This document shows positions 33,896 through 46,559 of a DNA stretch of 64,000 nucleotides, one piece after another. The number at the start of each line of letters is the position of its first letter. The stretch's first letter is position 1. A model generated the notes under the pieces. It ran no database searches. It saw nothing but the letters and a program-made list of their open reading frames with translations, and had not been told where the DNA came from. The stretch comes from Bimastos eiseni (taxonomy: Eukaryota; Annelida; Clitellata; Crassiclitellata; Lumbricidae): assembly GCA_959347315.1 (NCBI GenBank), contig OY365806.1, positions 30,052,347 through 30,116,346 of the forward strand, in the 5' to 3' direction. The position numbers were made by a program, and so were the translations under genes.

Positions 33896-33959
33896 GCTGT
33901 CACGTGTGCCTATGGCAAGCCACTGGTGGCAACAATATCGCTTAAAATAAATAACAGTT

Positions 33960-35660
33960 TATTAGTCGAGACGATATTAGCTCCATTAGGAATTTTACAT
34001 TTGAAAGAGAATACGAACTGAATCCAGCAGTTTTGCGACGTACTAAAAACCACAAGTACGCTTTATTAAGCTACTTTGAAAATACATACATCAAGTCACA
34101 CCACAGTTGTCAACTTCGACGTATACTGCACTAACGCTCTTTCAACACTATAATAATTTTCAGAAAGTCCGTGTAGGCTGAAGAGGCCTAAACCCACTTC
34201 ATTTCACCCCAATTGATGTCGAATCTTACTTCAGTTTCTTGAGTAACTTTTCCGTCAACGCGATTTACCCGAACATTGCTTATTATTTGAATGCGAATTG
34301 ATAGTGTTTCTTTCAGGTTTCATCACATAAAAAATGCCACTTTGCAATAAGCGAAATCTTGCTGCATACTTAAAAAAACGAAGGTCTAGCTAACACCTGT
34401 GATGATGTTTCCGGGGCATTACCTATTCGTTGCATTATTCTTCCACTCATCCACCGCAAGCGTTGGTTGTGACTTGTGACACGCTTGAAAGCAACTTTCG
34501 AATGCGCCCTCTCACTTTCCCAATTCAGTTTCAACTGTTGAGGTTATTTATTTATCCATATATAAATTTTTATATTTCAAGATATTATGGTTTGATCCCC
34601 GTTTCTCATAGGCTTAACTTGCTTCCGCGGGAAATACTAAAAGCAATGCGATTGTGGACAGGAAATTATGCTCTAGCTGGCCTCAGGGCTGAGGCTCAGG
34701 CATCCAGGTTCTGCCAGCGTCAATACCGACTGTAATGGATCCAGTGGAAGCAAGTGCAGTCTACTAGTTCTTGTCAATCTCTCTGCCGTTCACGTAACGA
34801 TTCAGTCAAGTTTTCGGTGGAGCTGTGAATATGGCGAATGTTTACTTTCTGCCTTGGCAGTTGGCATCAACAAATCTAGATTCATATTACATCCAGGGCT
34901 TGAAAAGATTTAAGGTTCTTTTATTGTTTTTTTAAAGACTTTTAAGGATTTTAACCAACGCATAATCGTACCGCATACTGAACACAAAATGACGAACCAG
35001 TAGTATCAACCAAGGGCATCCCATACACCCTACTTCAGGCTCCCTACCAAATTGTTTATAGTGGAGTGCGCTGCGGAGTGCAGACTTCAGCATACAAGGC
35101 TACAAGCATTATTCTAATTAGCTAAAACACATTTAATGCAATTGATAGGCCTAGATTGAAAACTTAAAACCTTGGCCTATTATTTGGACTTCTGAAGATT
35201 TATAGTTTTTTTTAACCTAAAAGCCTATGTAAATTGATTTCTACAACCCTAACTACTTCGGCATTAATTTTATTGCTGCAGTAAAGGATCCTCAACTTGC
35301 CCCATTAATTGAAATCGTCATTTAACATCTGCTCAGGACAGCTCAGCTTTTAAATTATTTTGTGAGATTCTTGAACTCTGCATGATAACCTAAATAATGG
35401 GTAATCAGAGATGGCAACTGCAACCTCTGCTTGGTCTGAAGTTATTCTATAGAATCTGCCACCAGTTGCAATTGCAACGATCGAAACCACATCTGGCTGA
35501 GGTATAAAAGATAGAATCAAAGGTAGAATCAGTTTTGATGCAGTTTACTGTTAAGGAATGAAGAATGACCTATATGCGTTGGTTGGGAAAAGGGAAGGAA
35601 CTCAATTATAGTGAGCGGTTCTTCTGCCACGTGTATGAGAATACACTTGACGAAGCAATC
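33960..35660. other. Unassigned AT-rich sequence
   Basis: No family match. A segment at 34893-35250 begins CCAGGGCTTGAAAAG and ends near CTACAACCCTAACT and could be an eroded TIR element, but the ends do not pair well and there is no target duplication. Confidence 0.35.
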
Positions 35661-36213
35661 TGCAAACACGATGTAAGTGTCGTCAAGCCATTCTAGGGTA
35701 TACCATCGTGGCCTCCGCCCCGTCATCCGACCTTCCATATACTATCCAACCACCAGTTCAATCACCCAAGCCAAAACCAATGCACCCAAACCTAACACAC
35801 ATCCATCCGTCCACCAAACCGTTAAATTCACACACAGAAATGTCCCCATCTATTCCCCATTCATTCATTCATTCATTCATCTGTTCATTCATCCATTCAC
35901 CTGCCCATACATTCAGATTTACCCCAAAAACGACCTCTATCCCATCCGTCATTGCTGTCGGCCTCCATATGTCTCCAGTTCGTCGTTCCATCATCTCAGT
36001 CCTTCGGTCGGCTCCTCTTACCGCTTCCATTCCATCTCAATAGTTCTTCCCACCCTTCCCTCTTCCACTTACCGGGTCGCAATCTCCGTCGGCCGGACTA
36101 AGTTCAACTGACAGGCTTCAATAAGGTCAGCAAATTTCCTTCCATTCGTCGAACCGACGAGAGGCTCTTAATCGGCCAACGAGGCAAACGAAGCAACTGA
36201 AGCCCCCACAAGT

Positions 36214-36704
36214 CATCCATCCATCCATCCATCAGTCCATCTGTCTGTCCGTCAGTTCATCCGTCTGTCGCTCCATCCATCAATCCTCCCATCGGTCAAT
36301 CCACCTGGCCGCTCATTCCGTCTAAAGATCCATCCTCCAGTACGTTCCTATGTGTTCAACCACCCAACCAAACCGCGAGTCATCCATTCGTACATCCATC
36401 CATGCACCCACCCACAGATCCATCTCTTTATCCATTCCTCCATCCATCCATCCACCCACTCACCCCTCCGCCCAATCCACCCCTCTACCCAACCCACCCA
36501 TTCATCCATCCAACCATCCACCCACCCACCCGTCCATCCATCCATCCACCATCCATCCACAGATCCATCTCTTTATCCATTCCTCCATTCACCCTTCTCC
36601 CACCCGAACCCATCCATTCATCCATCTATCCATTTATACATCCATCCATCCACCTAACCATCCATCCGTCCGCCCATCGACAGATCCATCTCTTTATCCA
36701 TCCG
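36214..36704. repeat. Degenerate (TCCA)n flank
   Basis: Imperfect CATCCATC, CACCCACC and CATTCATC words form the decayed edge of the pure array that follows. A related ATTC/CATT run lies at 35860-35900. Confidence 0.9.
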
Positions 36705-37578
36705 TCCATCCATCCATCCATCCATCCATCCATCCATCCATCCATCCATCCATCCATCCATCCATCCATCCATCCATCCATCCATCCATCCATCCATCCA
36801 TCCATCCATCCATCCATCCATCCATCCATCCATCCATCCATCCATCCATCCATCCATCCATCCATCCATCCATCCATCCATCCATCCATCCATCCATCCA
36901 TCCATCCATCCATCCATCCATCCATCCATCCATCCATCCATCCATCCATCCATCCATCCATCCATCCATCCATCCATCCATCCATCCATCCATCCATCCA
37001 TCCATCCATCCATCCATCCATCCATCCATCCATCCATCCATCCATCCATCCATCCATCCATCCATCCATCCATCCATCCATCCATCCATCCATCCATCCA
37101 TCCATCCATCCATCCATCCATCCATCCATCCATCCATCCATCCATCCATCCATCCATCCATCCATCCATCCATCCATCCATCCATCCATCCATCCATCCA
37201 TCCATCCATCCATCCATCCATCCATCCATCCATCCATCCATCCATCCATCCATCCATCCATCCATCCATCCATCCATCCATCCATCCATCCATCCATCCA
37301 TCCATCCATCCATCCATCCATCCATCCATCCATCCATCCATCCATCCATCCATCCATCCATCCATCCATCCATCCATCCATCCATCCATCCATCCATCCA
37401 TCCATCCATCCATCCATCCATCCATCCATCCATCCATCCATCCATCCATCCATCCATCCATCCATCCATCCATCCATCCATCCATCCATCCATCCATCCA
37501 TCCATCCATCCATCCATCCATCCATCCATCCATCCATCCATCCATCCATCCATCCATCCATCCATCCATCCATCCATC
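36705..37578. repeat. Perfect (TCCA)n array, about 218 units
   Basis: About 874 bp of uninterrupted TCCA. All six frames are open across it because 4 and 3 share no common factor, so the frames of up to 427 codons (Ile-His-Pro-Ser on the plus strand, Met-Asp-Gly-Trp on the minus strand) are artefacts. The lack of any interruption suggests recent expansion or an assembly-chosen length. Confidence 0.99.
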
Positions 37579-37699
37579 GATTCCGATTGGCTGCCAGGCT
37601 CTTTATGTCAACAGAACATGACGTCCAGAATCAGAGGCGTAGAGGGAGGAGTCGATCCGACGACGACGACAAAATCTTCTCATAGTTAGACTTTCTTCA

Positions 37700-39530
37700 T
37701 TTCCTTCCTGAAAACAATCGTCTTAGTTTGAACATGAAACGGAACTTCATCCGACATTTGAGAAACCGAGATTCAGATTTGTAGTTGACTCTGTGCTTCA
37801 TCATTTTAAAAAAATAACTATTTATATCAACTACAATGAATAACACGCCCAATAACAATTCTACTCTACTCCTCTAACAACACTCTACTCTAACTTCTAC
37901 CTTCTTCACTCAAATGAACTGCATTTCACTCTATTCACATTCAACTCAACTATTCTTCTTATTCTAAAGCATCCATTCTGTTAATCCGATCTGTGTTTAT
38001 CTGGTCCGCTATAATCTGGCATAGTAAAAGGAGATCTAATCTTACACAAACACACGCATACACACATCTACAAACACACACGTAAACAGCAGGCACACGC
38101 ACAAAGCCATTCACCCAAACAGGCGCACATACTATACGCACCTTCAGCGATTCAGTATTCATAAGCTGAACACGTAGCCAAAGGCATCGGATGAGCGGAC
38201 AGACGCCGACCGATCCGAACAGCCACGCTTCGAAGGGTGTGGATGAGTCTTTGTCTCGAATGGGCACCTCCACACATGCCCTCCCTACCACCCGCCTCTC
38301 GAGGGATACCTACCCCCTCCCTGGGGGTATCGATCGAGGTCGAATGGAAAACGAACGATGGTGGTGGATTTGGTACGTGGGAATAAAAGAAAAGACAAAA
38401 AAGAATGACTCTGATTAGAAGTAGCTTAGATAAATTAGTTGGCGCCTGACAATTGACTTACTTCTTACCGACTGACCGACCTATGACCTGACTTATTTAC
38501 TTGCTTACTGGCGTGCAATCCTACCAACTGAAAGACTTACTGACTGACGCATGTAAATTTCGCGTCATTTCTAAATAATTCCTGCGTCATTTCCGTCACT
38601 CTGTCGTCGTCGGCCATCTCTCCGTCTCACGGGATTCATGGCCAATGAAGGCGACGTACTGCCTTGAACATTCGTTGCTCAGGTGAAGCCAAATTACACG
38701 TGATCGCCTCAGATTTTCCAACATCTCCATGGCAATTTCTACAATTTGTGCGAACATTGCAGCCAGCTGTGGTTTCAGAAGAAAAGCGCACCGTGCACGG
38801 TAACATACGCCACCGCCTGTGTAAAAGTCTCATCGATTCTGCGAAGGGACTAACAAAATACATATAGCATTGGAGCCATTTTATTAACTTCAGACAAATA
38901 TCTACACAAAATAACTAATTTCCAACTAAGATGCTATTTCCTGAATAAATTACAAAATAAATGACTAGCAAATAAATGAAAAAATGTCCATAAGTGAAAT
39001 GTAGCCTATAGGGATACGCATTTTCTGTCAACCGCTCTAGGTATTTCCTCTTCCTTATGAGTGTCATTTCGTTTCCAACCACAGACCATAAAGAAAGCTT
39101 ACCCAATCGTAGTCCAACATAGAAATTCATCACCGAAGTCTCCTCTCGCATTAGCCCTGCAAACTGAAAAGATATACAGTTCTAGCCTGATAATAATGAT
39201 AAGAACTCTCAACCGTTTTATTCACTTTCGAGCAATCTTAATTCTCGATCCGCCCATCATCGAAACCGATTTGTAAAGAATCCTATCGCACCCGGTTGGA
39301 TCGGCTGGCAGTCGCTTTGCTGGGGACACAAGCACATCCCGTGGAGCGGGCGATCGGCTCAGCGAATAATACCTGTCGACCTGAACGGAATTTATTACAG
39401 TTCAGACTTAGAGCGGAAATCACCTTGACTCCTGCAAAGCTTTCGCGTCCAGTGATTGCTGGATGGCGATTTCTGATTACATTTTAAAAAGTGGTTCCAA
39501 CGAAGCAATATTGCGGGCACAAGGAATAGT
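37700..39530. other. Unassigned sequence
   Basis: Contains AT-rich CTCTACTCTA words at 37855-37960, a CACACG-rich patch at 38040-38110 and a CpG-richer part at 38570-38860. No gene is recognisable; the 60-110-codon frames on both strands carry no known motif. Confidence 0.4.
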
Positions 39531-39536
39531 TTGAAT

Positions 39537-39610
39537 GAGTTGGTAGATGGATGGATTGATGGATGGATTGGTGGATGGATGGATGGAAGGATGGATAAGT
39601 GGATGAATGG
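39537..39610. repeat. (GGAT)n imperfect tetranucleotide repeat
   Basis: GATGGATGGATTGATGGATG-type repeats with several substitutions; the plus strand is the complement of the TCCA arrays at 36-37 kb. Confidence 0.9.
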
Positions 39611-39699
39611 ATCGATCGTTTGATTGGTGGATAATGGGTGAAATTTAGTAGCGGTGCTGTTGATTTTTAACGACATCGTTCCATATCGAAGATGATTTG

Positions 39700-39960
39700 G
39701 TGTCGCCCTCCTTCTTTATCCAGGCTTGGGACTGGCACTGTCTAAATCCAAACAGTGGTGGAGTTTTTTGGTAGCGGTCACAGCCTGGGCATACATTCTA
39801 TGGACAGGGCAAACGCAAATCCAATAGTCTGTTCGGGGCCACCTATGCTCCGCTCCTCTGTATATATACAATTCACCCCACCACAGTGTCCGCTTTCTCC
39901 AAGCATGTTTGAACCAGTGTGTTATGAGCGAACAATGGGAGTCGTCTGGTGCCATCTTTA
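39700..39960 (-). mobile_element. Possible RTE-type LINE 3' tail, second copy
   Basis: The minus strand reads AGTGCCAGTCCCAAGCCTGG followed by ATAAAGAAGGAGGG, nearer to the remembered RTE tail consensus than the copy at 18960-19080. About 220 bp upstream on the minus strand has no stop in one frame but no RT motif. The relation between the two copies is visible; the clade assignment is from memory. Confidence 0.45.
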
Positions 39961-39969
39961 TATCAGAAT

Positions 39970-42770
39970 AGCGTCGCCATTGAGGTCGTTGGATTGGAAT
40001 TGAAGTTTTCAGGTTGGCCGTTTCGTTATAGAAGCAAAATTTGTAAAATTTTAAAATGTAAAAAGCAAAATTTATCTGTTTTGTGATTCTAATCCGCCTC
40101 TTCCGATCTGAACCGGTTGAACATCGTCCTGAGTATGACCTTTTCTCGGATCAAGATTTGTTTCCTATGCCGATAAAACATTCGCTCCATTTCTTAATAT
40201 CTTCTTAGCTTCAGACTTTCCCTTCTAAGCCTTATAAGCCAATTATCTTCACTGCACGTTGTGAAATCTGCACCGAGTGCATCATATGCACGTCTGACCT
40301 AACCAAACCAGCTAATTTGATAGAACCATAATAGTGGATTAAAACCATGAGATCATGGTGCAAAAGTAGGCGATTAAAAGAAACCGGTAAATTGAAGGGC
40401 AATTTGAAGCGATTTTCGTGACCTGCACAGGTCCAAAGTCCCTAAGATACACCCACAAGTATCCAATAAGTAAAATCTTTGCTATGCAGTGTTAATCAGC
40501 TTGATCTTCGGCTGAGACGTAGGAAGGACGATTCAGTCGAGTTCTAAGGCGGATCACGCGATTTTTGGAGCAGCGTTGACCGACGAAGATCTGAGCGACG
40601 AATGATTTTCTTCCGCACTTCAACAGAGATTTCTTTGCTGGTGATTAGGAAATAATCGCCATTCTTCACGGGGGCTTTTCTTCATCATGCTAACAACCAA
40701 ACATATTGTGTTCCTCGGCACATAGATAAACCCAGAGACAGAAACAAGACATACTCATATATATACAGACATGCAGATAAAAACCCAGATGGGAGAGAGT
40801 GACTTGTTCAATTACCTTCGCATCTGAAACTAAGTCGTCAATGTGGTACTGTTCGTAAACTTATCTCACCAGCCAAATCAATGCACCTGTCTCGTCCGAT
40901 TCTGACAGTTTTTCGAAGCATGAAATGAATAAAATTCTGCTTCACGACAGATGCTGCACACTATCTTGTTCTTCGCTGTACTCTTCTCTTATCCAGACTG
41001 ATTCCATACTCTGTTGTTTCTTTTATTTACTGCCCGCCAAGAGATTTCGGAGTTCAGACTCAGACCTCTTGATGTTCTGTTCCAAGATGAATCATCAAAC
41101 CCAAGGTCCCTTCACCGGCTTTTCGCTTATCCCAACCAACGATATTCTTCGTTTAACGTTCTCATAATTTTTTCATAAACATTCTTCTGCAGTCGTCATT
41201 TCTGCATGATCTTCAACGATTGTTCTGATGCCATAAGCCAAATTATTCTATGAATTGTCAATCGCTGAAGAACCCTTTCCTGGCCGATAGTTTTACCATC
41301 TTCTGATAAGTCATCTCTGTCTTCTGAGTACCCATCAAACTATCGCTTCCTATCTCTAGCCTACTTTCAATTGCATCTCCTCGAACATCTTGCAAAAGAT
41401 ACTTTTGAGCCGCATCAGTAGTAAAATAAATTGTAGTCTGACTATCATTGCATTGAAATTGTTCTGCTTACTCTCCATAATCGCGTAATCCACTCATTGG
41501 AGACCGCAAAGGTAATCGTTCTAATTTAATTGATTTTTCTTCCACTTTTGGTATACCGTCAATTATGAAATAATTTTCCAATAAATGGAACGCCAGTTAG
41601 ATCCTAACGGTCTTGCACTTGTCCCTCTCTGGCAATTTTAATCGCGCCCTCATACTCAGTTGGTTTGGTTCTAGCACTCATTTCAAAGCGAACTGTAAGG
41701 TTGTACCTAGTTCTGGTCGAGGCATATACACTTGTAGGATCCTGTAATTTCGAACAAGTAGCCATGTAATGTTTCGGCTTAACCATAAGCCACTCAGCTC
41801 ACGTCTTACTGATATTTCTCTAAGACTACCGCTTTTAGGCTGAAAAATGGGAAGATATTTCCTTTGTTCGATTGCTTCTCCTGCTCAAATAGTCCTCCAT
41901 CTGATTCCATCACGTAAAGTTCACTGTTGGATGGGAAGTAATAAGCTAAATCCATCAAAGACTGATTTCCACCACTGAGACATAAAAATTTGTAAACTCA
42001 CAAATTTGCTTGGCTGGTATCTGTTCATTTGTGTCGATTGAGCGTTAGTCGTTACGTGCAATTTGGGCGTCGTCTTTAACTCCTCCATGATCTTCCTAAC
42101 CCCAGTCATTCTCTGACCAAGTTCAACCTATGTAGATATGCCCAACCTCGCGCTCGCGATACTCGAATGAATCAAATGAATCCTGTTCTGTTTTAATCTC
42201 TTATGCAACTGTTCTGGTTTCTTAGCGTCTCGAGTCTCTACTACTGCTACTCAATTCTCACTATGTTTGCAAAAGAGAACTGCACAAAATGCAGCGATTT
42301 AAAACTATCTGACATGAGGGATAACAAAAACCATACGCATGAACATGTTAAACCAATATTTCTCTAATTGCAGTAGTTGCCAACTGAACAAAAAACTAAA
42401 TTTAAAATCTGTCTTGTAGTTTAAAACACATATCAATGAGCTATATGACCTGTCTATGCGTTGCTTGCTGACCTATTGCACCAGCTAATATCGAATTTGA
42501 TCACGCTGTGCCTAACACACTGTTGGAATACCTGACCTTCTCGGTCTTTGAAAATGACCATTCATTTTAAAATCACTTTCCAGTTTTGAACGTTCCGCAG
42601 GTTATCCAATTCCATCCAAAATTCATCTATCCCAGATAGCTTCGTCTCCGTAGCTGGACTTCTGTAGTTTCTCTGACTTATTGAATGTCGTTTGGGCTTC
42701 GCTGGTGAACAATGACTTTGTGTCACAGTGTCACTGGAAGCGATCATCAATTGATGCCTTATGATTCGGG
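39970..42770. other. Unassigned sequence
   Basis: A long stretch without bounded repeats. Minus-strand frames at 41604-41786 and 41921-42109 are short and have no recognisable motif; an old retroelement is possible but unsupported. Confidence 0.4.
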
Positions 42771-42774
42771 ACAT

Positions 42775-42846
42775 CATGATAACAACGGCGTTAAACAGGG
42801 CATTAGAAGACATGATAACAACGGCGTTAAACAGGGCATTAGAAGA
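42775..42846 (+). repeat. 36-bp tandem duplication
   Basis: The 36-bp unit beginning CATGATAACAACGGCGTTAA occurs twice in direct succession (42775-42810, 42811-42846) without a difference. Confidence 0.95.
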
Positions 42847-42985
42847 AACTGGATTAGACACGAGGACTAAGAGACAGCGAAAACGTGGATGATAGAGGCA
42901 GAGGGAAAGAGCGAGAAAATAATAGGTAGCAAACAAGGCAGACAGACATTATAGAAAATCGACACGGGATTATAAATATCGCTAA

Positions 42986-43018
42986 CTCAAACACACACAC
43001 ACAAACACACACACTTAA

Positions 43019-43049
<31 letters not shown>

Positions 43050-43164
43050 CAAACACACACTCAAACACACACACACAAACACACACACACAAACACACAC
43101 ACAAACACACACACACACACAAACACACACACTCAAACACACACACACAAACACACACACTTAA

Positions 43165-43195
<31 letters not shown>

Positions 43196-43255
43196 AACAC
43201 ACACACTTAAACACACACACACAAACACACACACACACACACAAACACACACTCA

Positions 43256-43291
<36 letters not shown>

Positions 43292-43490
43292 AATACACAC
43301 ACTCAAACACACACACACAAACACACACAAACACACACACACACAAACACACACACACAAACACACACACTCAAACACACACACACAAACACACACACTC
43401 AAACACACACACACACAAACACACACACACAAACACACACACACAAACACACACACACACAAACACACACACTCAAACACACACACACAA

Positions 43491-43521
<31 letters not shown>

Positions 43522-43856
43522 AACACACAAACACACACACACACAAACACACACACACAAACACACACACTCAAACACACACACACAAACACACACACAA
43601 ACACACACACACACAAACACACAAACACACACACTCAAACACACACACAAACACACACACAAACACACACACACAAACACACAAACACAAACACAAACAC
43701 ACACAAACACACACACACAAACACAAACACACAAACACAAACACACAAACACAAACACACACACACACAAACACACACACAAACACACACACACAAACAC
43801 ACACACACACAAACACACACACAAACACACACACACACAAACAAACAAACAAAAAA

Positions 43857-43887
<31 letters not shown>

Positions 43888-44381
43888 AACACACACACAA
43901 ACACACACACAAACACACAAACAAACACACACACACACTTATACACAAACACACACACACACAAACACAAAAACACACACACAAACACAAACACAGACAC
44001 ACAAACATACACAAACACACACACAAACACACACACTCAAACACACACACAAACACACACACACAAACACACACACACACAAACACACACACACATACAC
44101 ACAAACACACAAACACACAGACAAACGCACACACAAACATACACACACAAACACACACACAAACACACACACAAACAACAAACACACTCACACAACACAC
44201 AAACACAAACACACACACAAATACAAACACACAAACACACACACACACAAACACACACACACAAATAAAAATCACACACACACACAAACACACACAGACA
44301 CACAAACACACAGACAAACACACACACAAACACACACACACAAACACACAGACACACTCACAGAAATACACACAAACACAA

Positions 44382-44414
<33 letters not shown>

Positions 44415-44685
44415 CTCACACACAAACACACACACAGACACACACACAAACACAAGCACACACACAAAAACACACAAACACACACACACAAACACACACA
44501 CACAAACACAAACACAAACACACAAACATACACAAACACACACACAAACACACACACTCAAACACACACACAAACACACACACAAACACACACACAAACA
44601 CACACAAACACACACACAAACACACACACAAACACACACACAAACACGCACACACACACAAACACAAACACGCGCACATAAACAC
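42986..44685. repeat. 1.7-kb compound (CA)n / AAACACAC array
   Basis: CA dinucleotides are interrupted every 6-14 bp by an extra A pair (AAACACAC). Variant CTCAAACAC blocks recur in the first 700 bp. The right half has additional CAGACA and CATACA variants. All minus-strand Cys-Val-Phe frames, up to 328 codons, are repeat artefacts. Confidence 0.98.
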
Positions 44686-44825
44686 GACGAACAGCTGTGA
44701 CGATAATGCCGATGAAGACAATGACTGTGATCACATCCGTAGGAGTGTGTCGCTTTCGTGTGTTCGTGCTGTCGTCGTTATTTCCAACGCACTGCAGTAC
44801 ACGAGACAGGAAGACGAGTATAAAG

Positions 44826-45310
44826 GGCTTCCTCTTCCTGCTTTTCTTCCTCCTTACCACTATCGTCTCCTCCTTCCTCCGCATCCTGTCTATCCACTTC
44901 GCTTCTCCCCAGTTGTCCTCCTGCAATCCGTGCATCCATCCCTAGTGGCTCTTCTCTTCCATACTGCCTTCCATTTATCCAGCCCTCTTCTTCCCTCCCT
45001 CGCATCCTCCATTCCCTGTACGATTCTATTCCGCCCATCAAAACAGCCCCTCCCCTTTCCTCCTCATTCTTTCCTCTATTTTATTCCTCCTTTGTTCCAT
45101 CCCTTCTCTTTTCCTGTCTTCGTTTGTCCTGCTCCATCAGATCCATCTATAAGTTCTTCTTTCATTACTTCCTCCTCTTTCCCTACTTTCTACCAACACT
45201 CCATCCCCTCTCTCCACCTTTCTATATCCTCCCAGTTCTTTTTAGTCTCCTTAACGTCTCGCCATCCCGTGCCCTCCATTCTTCCCTCCATCCAATCTCC
45301 CTCCGCCTCT
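44826..45310. repeat. Pyrimidine-rich plus-strand tract
   Basis: CCTCC, TTCCTC and CCATCC words dominate. TATAAAGGG at 44819 precedes it. An open frame of 231 codons from 44747 is rich in Ser, Pro and Leu and has no domain; I treat it as compositional. Confidence 0.7.
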
Positions 45311-45439
45311 CGATTAATATGCACAGCGGAGTACAGATTCCGGCGTGAGTCCAATAGGGTCAGAGTAGTAAGTGCGGGCGCCGCACGGGGCGCTCGTGTC
45401 GCCTCTGGGCGGTCGAGATCGGCAAACAACAAGCAGAAT

Positions 45440-45600
45440 TAGGAAGAGCAGCGGGAGGAGGATTAAAAGGAATGGGAGAAAGAAGATGTAACCCGATGGG
45501 CAGGAGAAGTAATAGTAAGAGGACAAGGACTAGGAAGAGGAGGAGAAGGAAGGAGAAGAGGGAGCATGAAGAAAGAGAAGAACGAATAGGAGGAAGGAAG
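45440..45600. repeat. Purine-rich plus-strand tract
   Basis: GGAGGAG, AAGAGGAGG and GAAGG words, nearly free of pyrimidines. It follows the pyrimidine-rich tract after a 130-bp CpG-rich spacer. Confidence 0.7.
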
Positions 45601-45829
45601 TCGAGTGGAATGATTTTATCACAGACAAGATCAAGTGAAGTATAATGGATATATCAGGAAACTAGTTCCACGACAACTGTCGATAATGCTGATTAAATTG
45701 TTGACGATAGCGAAGATTTTAATTATGGCAATGGCGGTAATGAAGAAGTAGGAGATGATGGCGACGACAACGACGACGGAAACAATGATAACCAAATTGA
45801 TGTTGTTGCTGTTATCGATAGTAATAGTA

Positions 45830-45919
45830 ACTAATTATTATTAAAAAAATAATGGAAATAAAAAATAATGATAATAGTAATAATAAGGATAACAGTGATA
45901 ATACTGACAATGACGACGA

Positions 45920-45973
<54 letters not shown>

Positions 45974-46070
45974 TGATGATGATGATGATTTAGGATGATG
46001 ACGACGACGATTTATGACGACGACGATGATGACGATGATGACGATGATGGCGACGATGATGATGATGATA
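45830..46070. repeat. AAT, GGC, GAC and GAT trinucleotide repeats
   Basis: An AAT-rich lead-in is followed by (GGC)7 at about 45919, (GAC)n at 45940-45965 and (GAT)/(GAC) mixtures to 46070. Confidence 0.95.
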
Positions 46071-46174
46071 CTGTCTCTTGTTCTATCTAACAAATGCCTT
46101 ACCGCGGGAACGGAGGGCTTTGCTCATCCAGAGGAGAGAGTACCGCTACTCAACGTATATGCAGGGGGGTCCGC

Positions 46175-46557
46175 CCGGCGTTCGCTCAGGTCTTGACCTA
46201 GTTGCATCTGACTGGAATCAAGGGGGCGACGCAACTACTCGTCGAGGCACTGGATGACTTCACCAATTTGCTGCATATACTGTCCCCGAGGTGAGACAAA
46301 TACTTTTCCACGGCAATTTAATTGCCCTCAACAAGGATACGAAGACCCTGAGGCCGATAGCCGTGGGATGTGCACGGAGAAGATTGACTGCGAAATGCGC
46401 CAATACACGTACAGTGACAAAGCAATCATCTATCTTGGCGCAGAAACAGCTGTGATTCGATGTGCCTTTTGGCTGCGAGGCCACTGTTCATGCCAGCGCC
46501 GCTTCGTTGAGTTCATAGGCCCTGACCAGGCATTGGTGAAGCATGACTTCACCCGAT
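46175..46557 (+). pseudogene. Non-LTR reverse transcriptase fragment
   Basis: Four frame-shifted blocks match the N-terminal reverse-transcriptase region of a non-LTR retrotransposon common in marine invertebrates. In order: LVASDWNQGGDA (about 46200), then LLVEALDDFTNLL (46238 on), then GNLIALNKDTKTLRPIAVG with CARRRLTAKCAN (46312 on), where the family has IRPIAVGxTLRRLxAKxA, then an in-frame TGA at the glycine position before FDVPFGCEATVHAS, and finally PDQALVKHDF in another frame (family: HAMVKLDFKNAFN). It stops just at the first catalytic aspartate motif. The clade is not assigned; the RT identity rests on the RPIAVG...RRL block. Confidence 0.7.
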
Positions 46558-46559
46558 GA

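Noticed and set aside
36350..37685. Open frames of up to 427 codons (Ile-His-Pro-Ser and Met-Asp-Gly-Trp repeats)
   Set aside because: They are pure translations of the TCCA array, open in all frames on both strands.
43015..44935. Cys-Val-Phe-rich frames of up to 328 codons on the minus strand
   Set aside because: They are translations of the CA-rich array; no start context, domain or codon bias beyond the repeat.
44747..45442. A 231-codon Ser/Pro/Leu-rich plus-strand frame
   Set aside because: It lies in a pyrimidine-rich tract, has no domain, and the composition explains the lack of stops.
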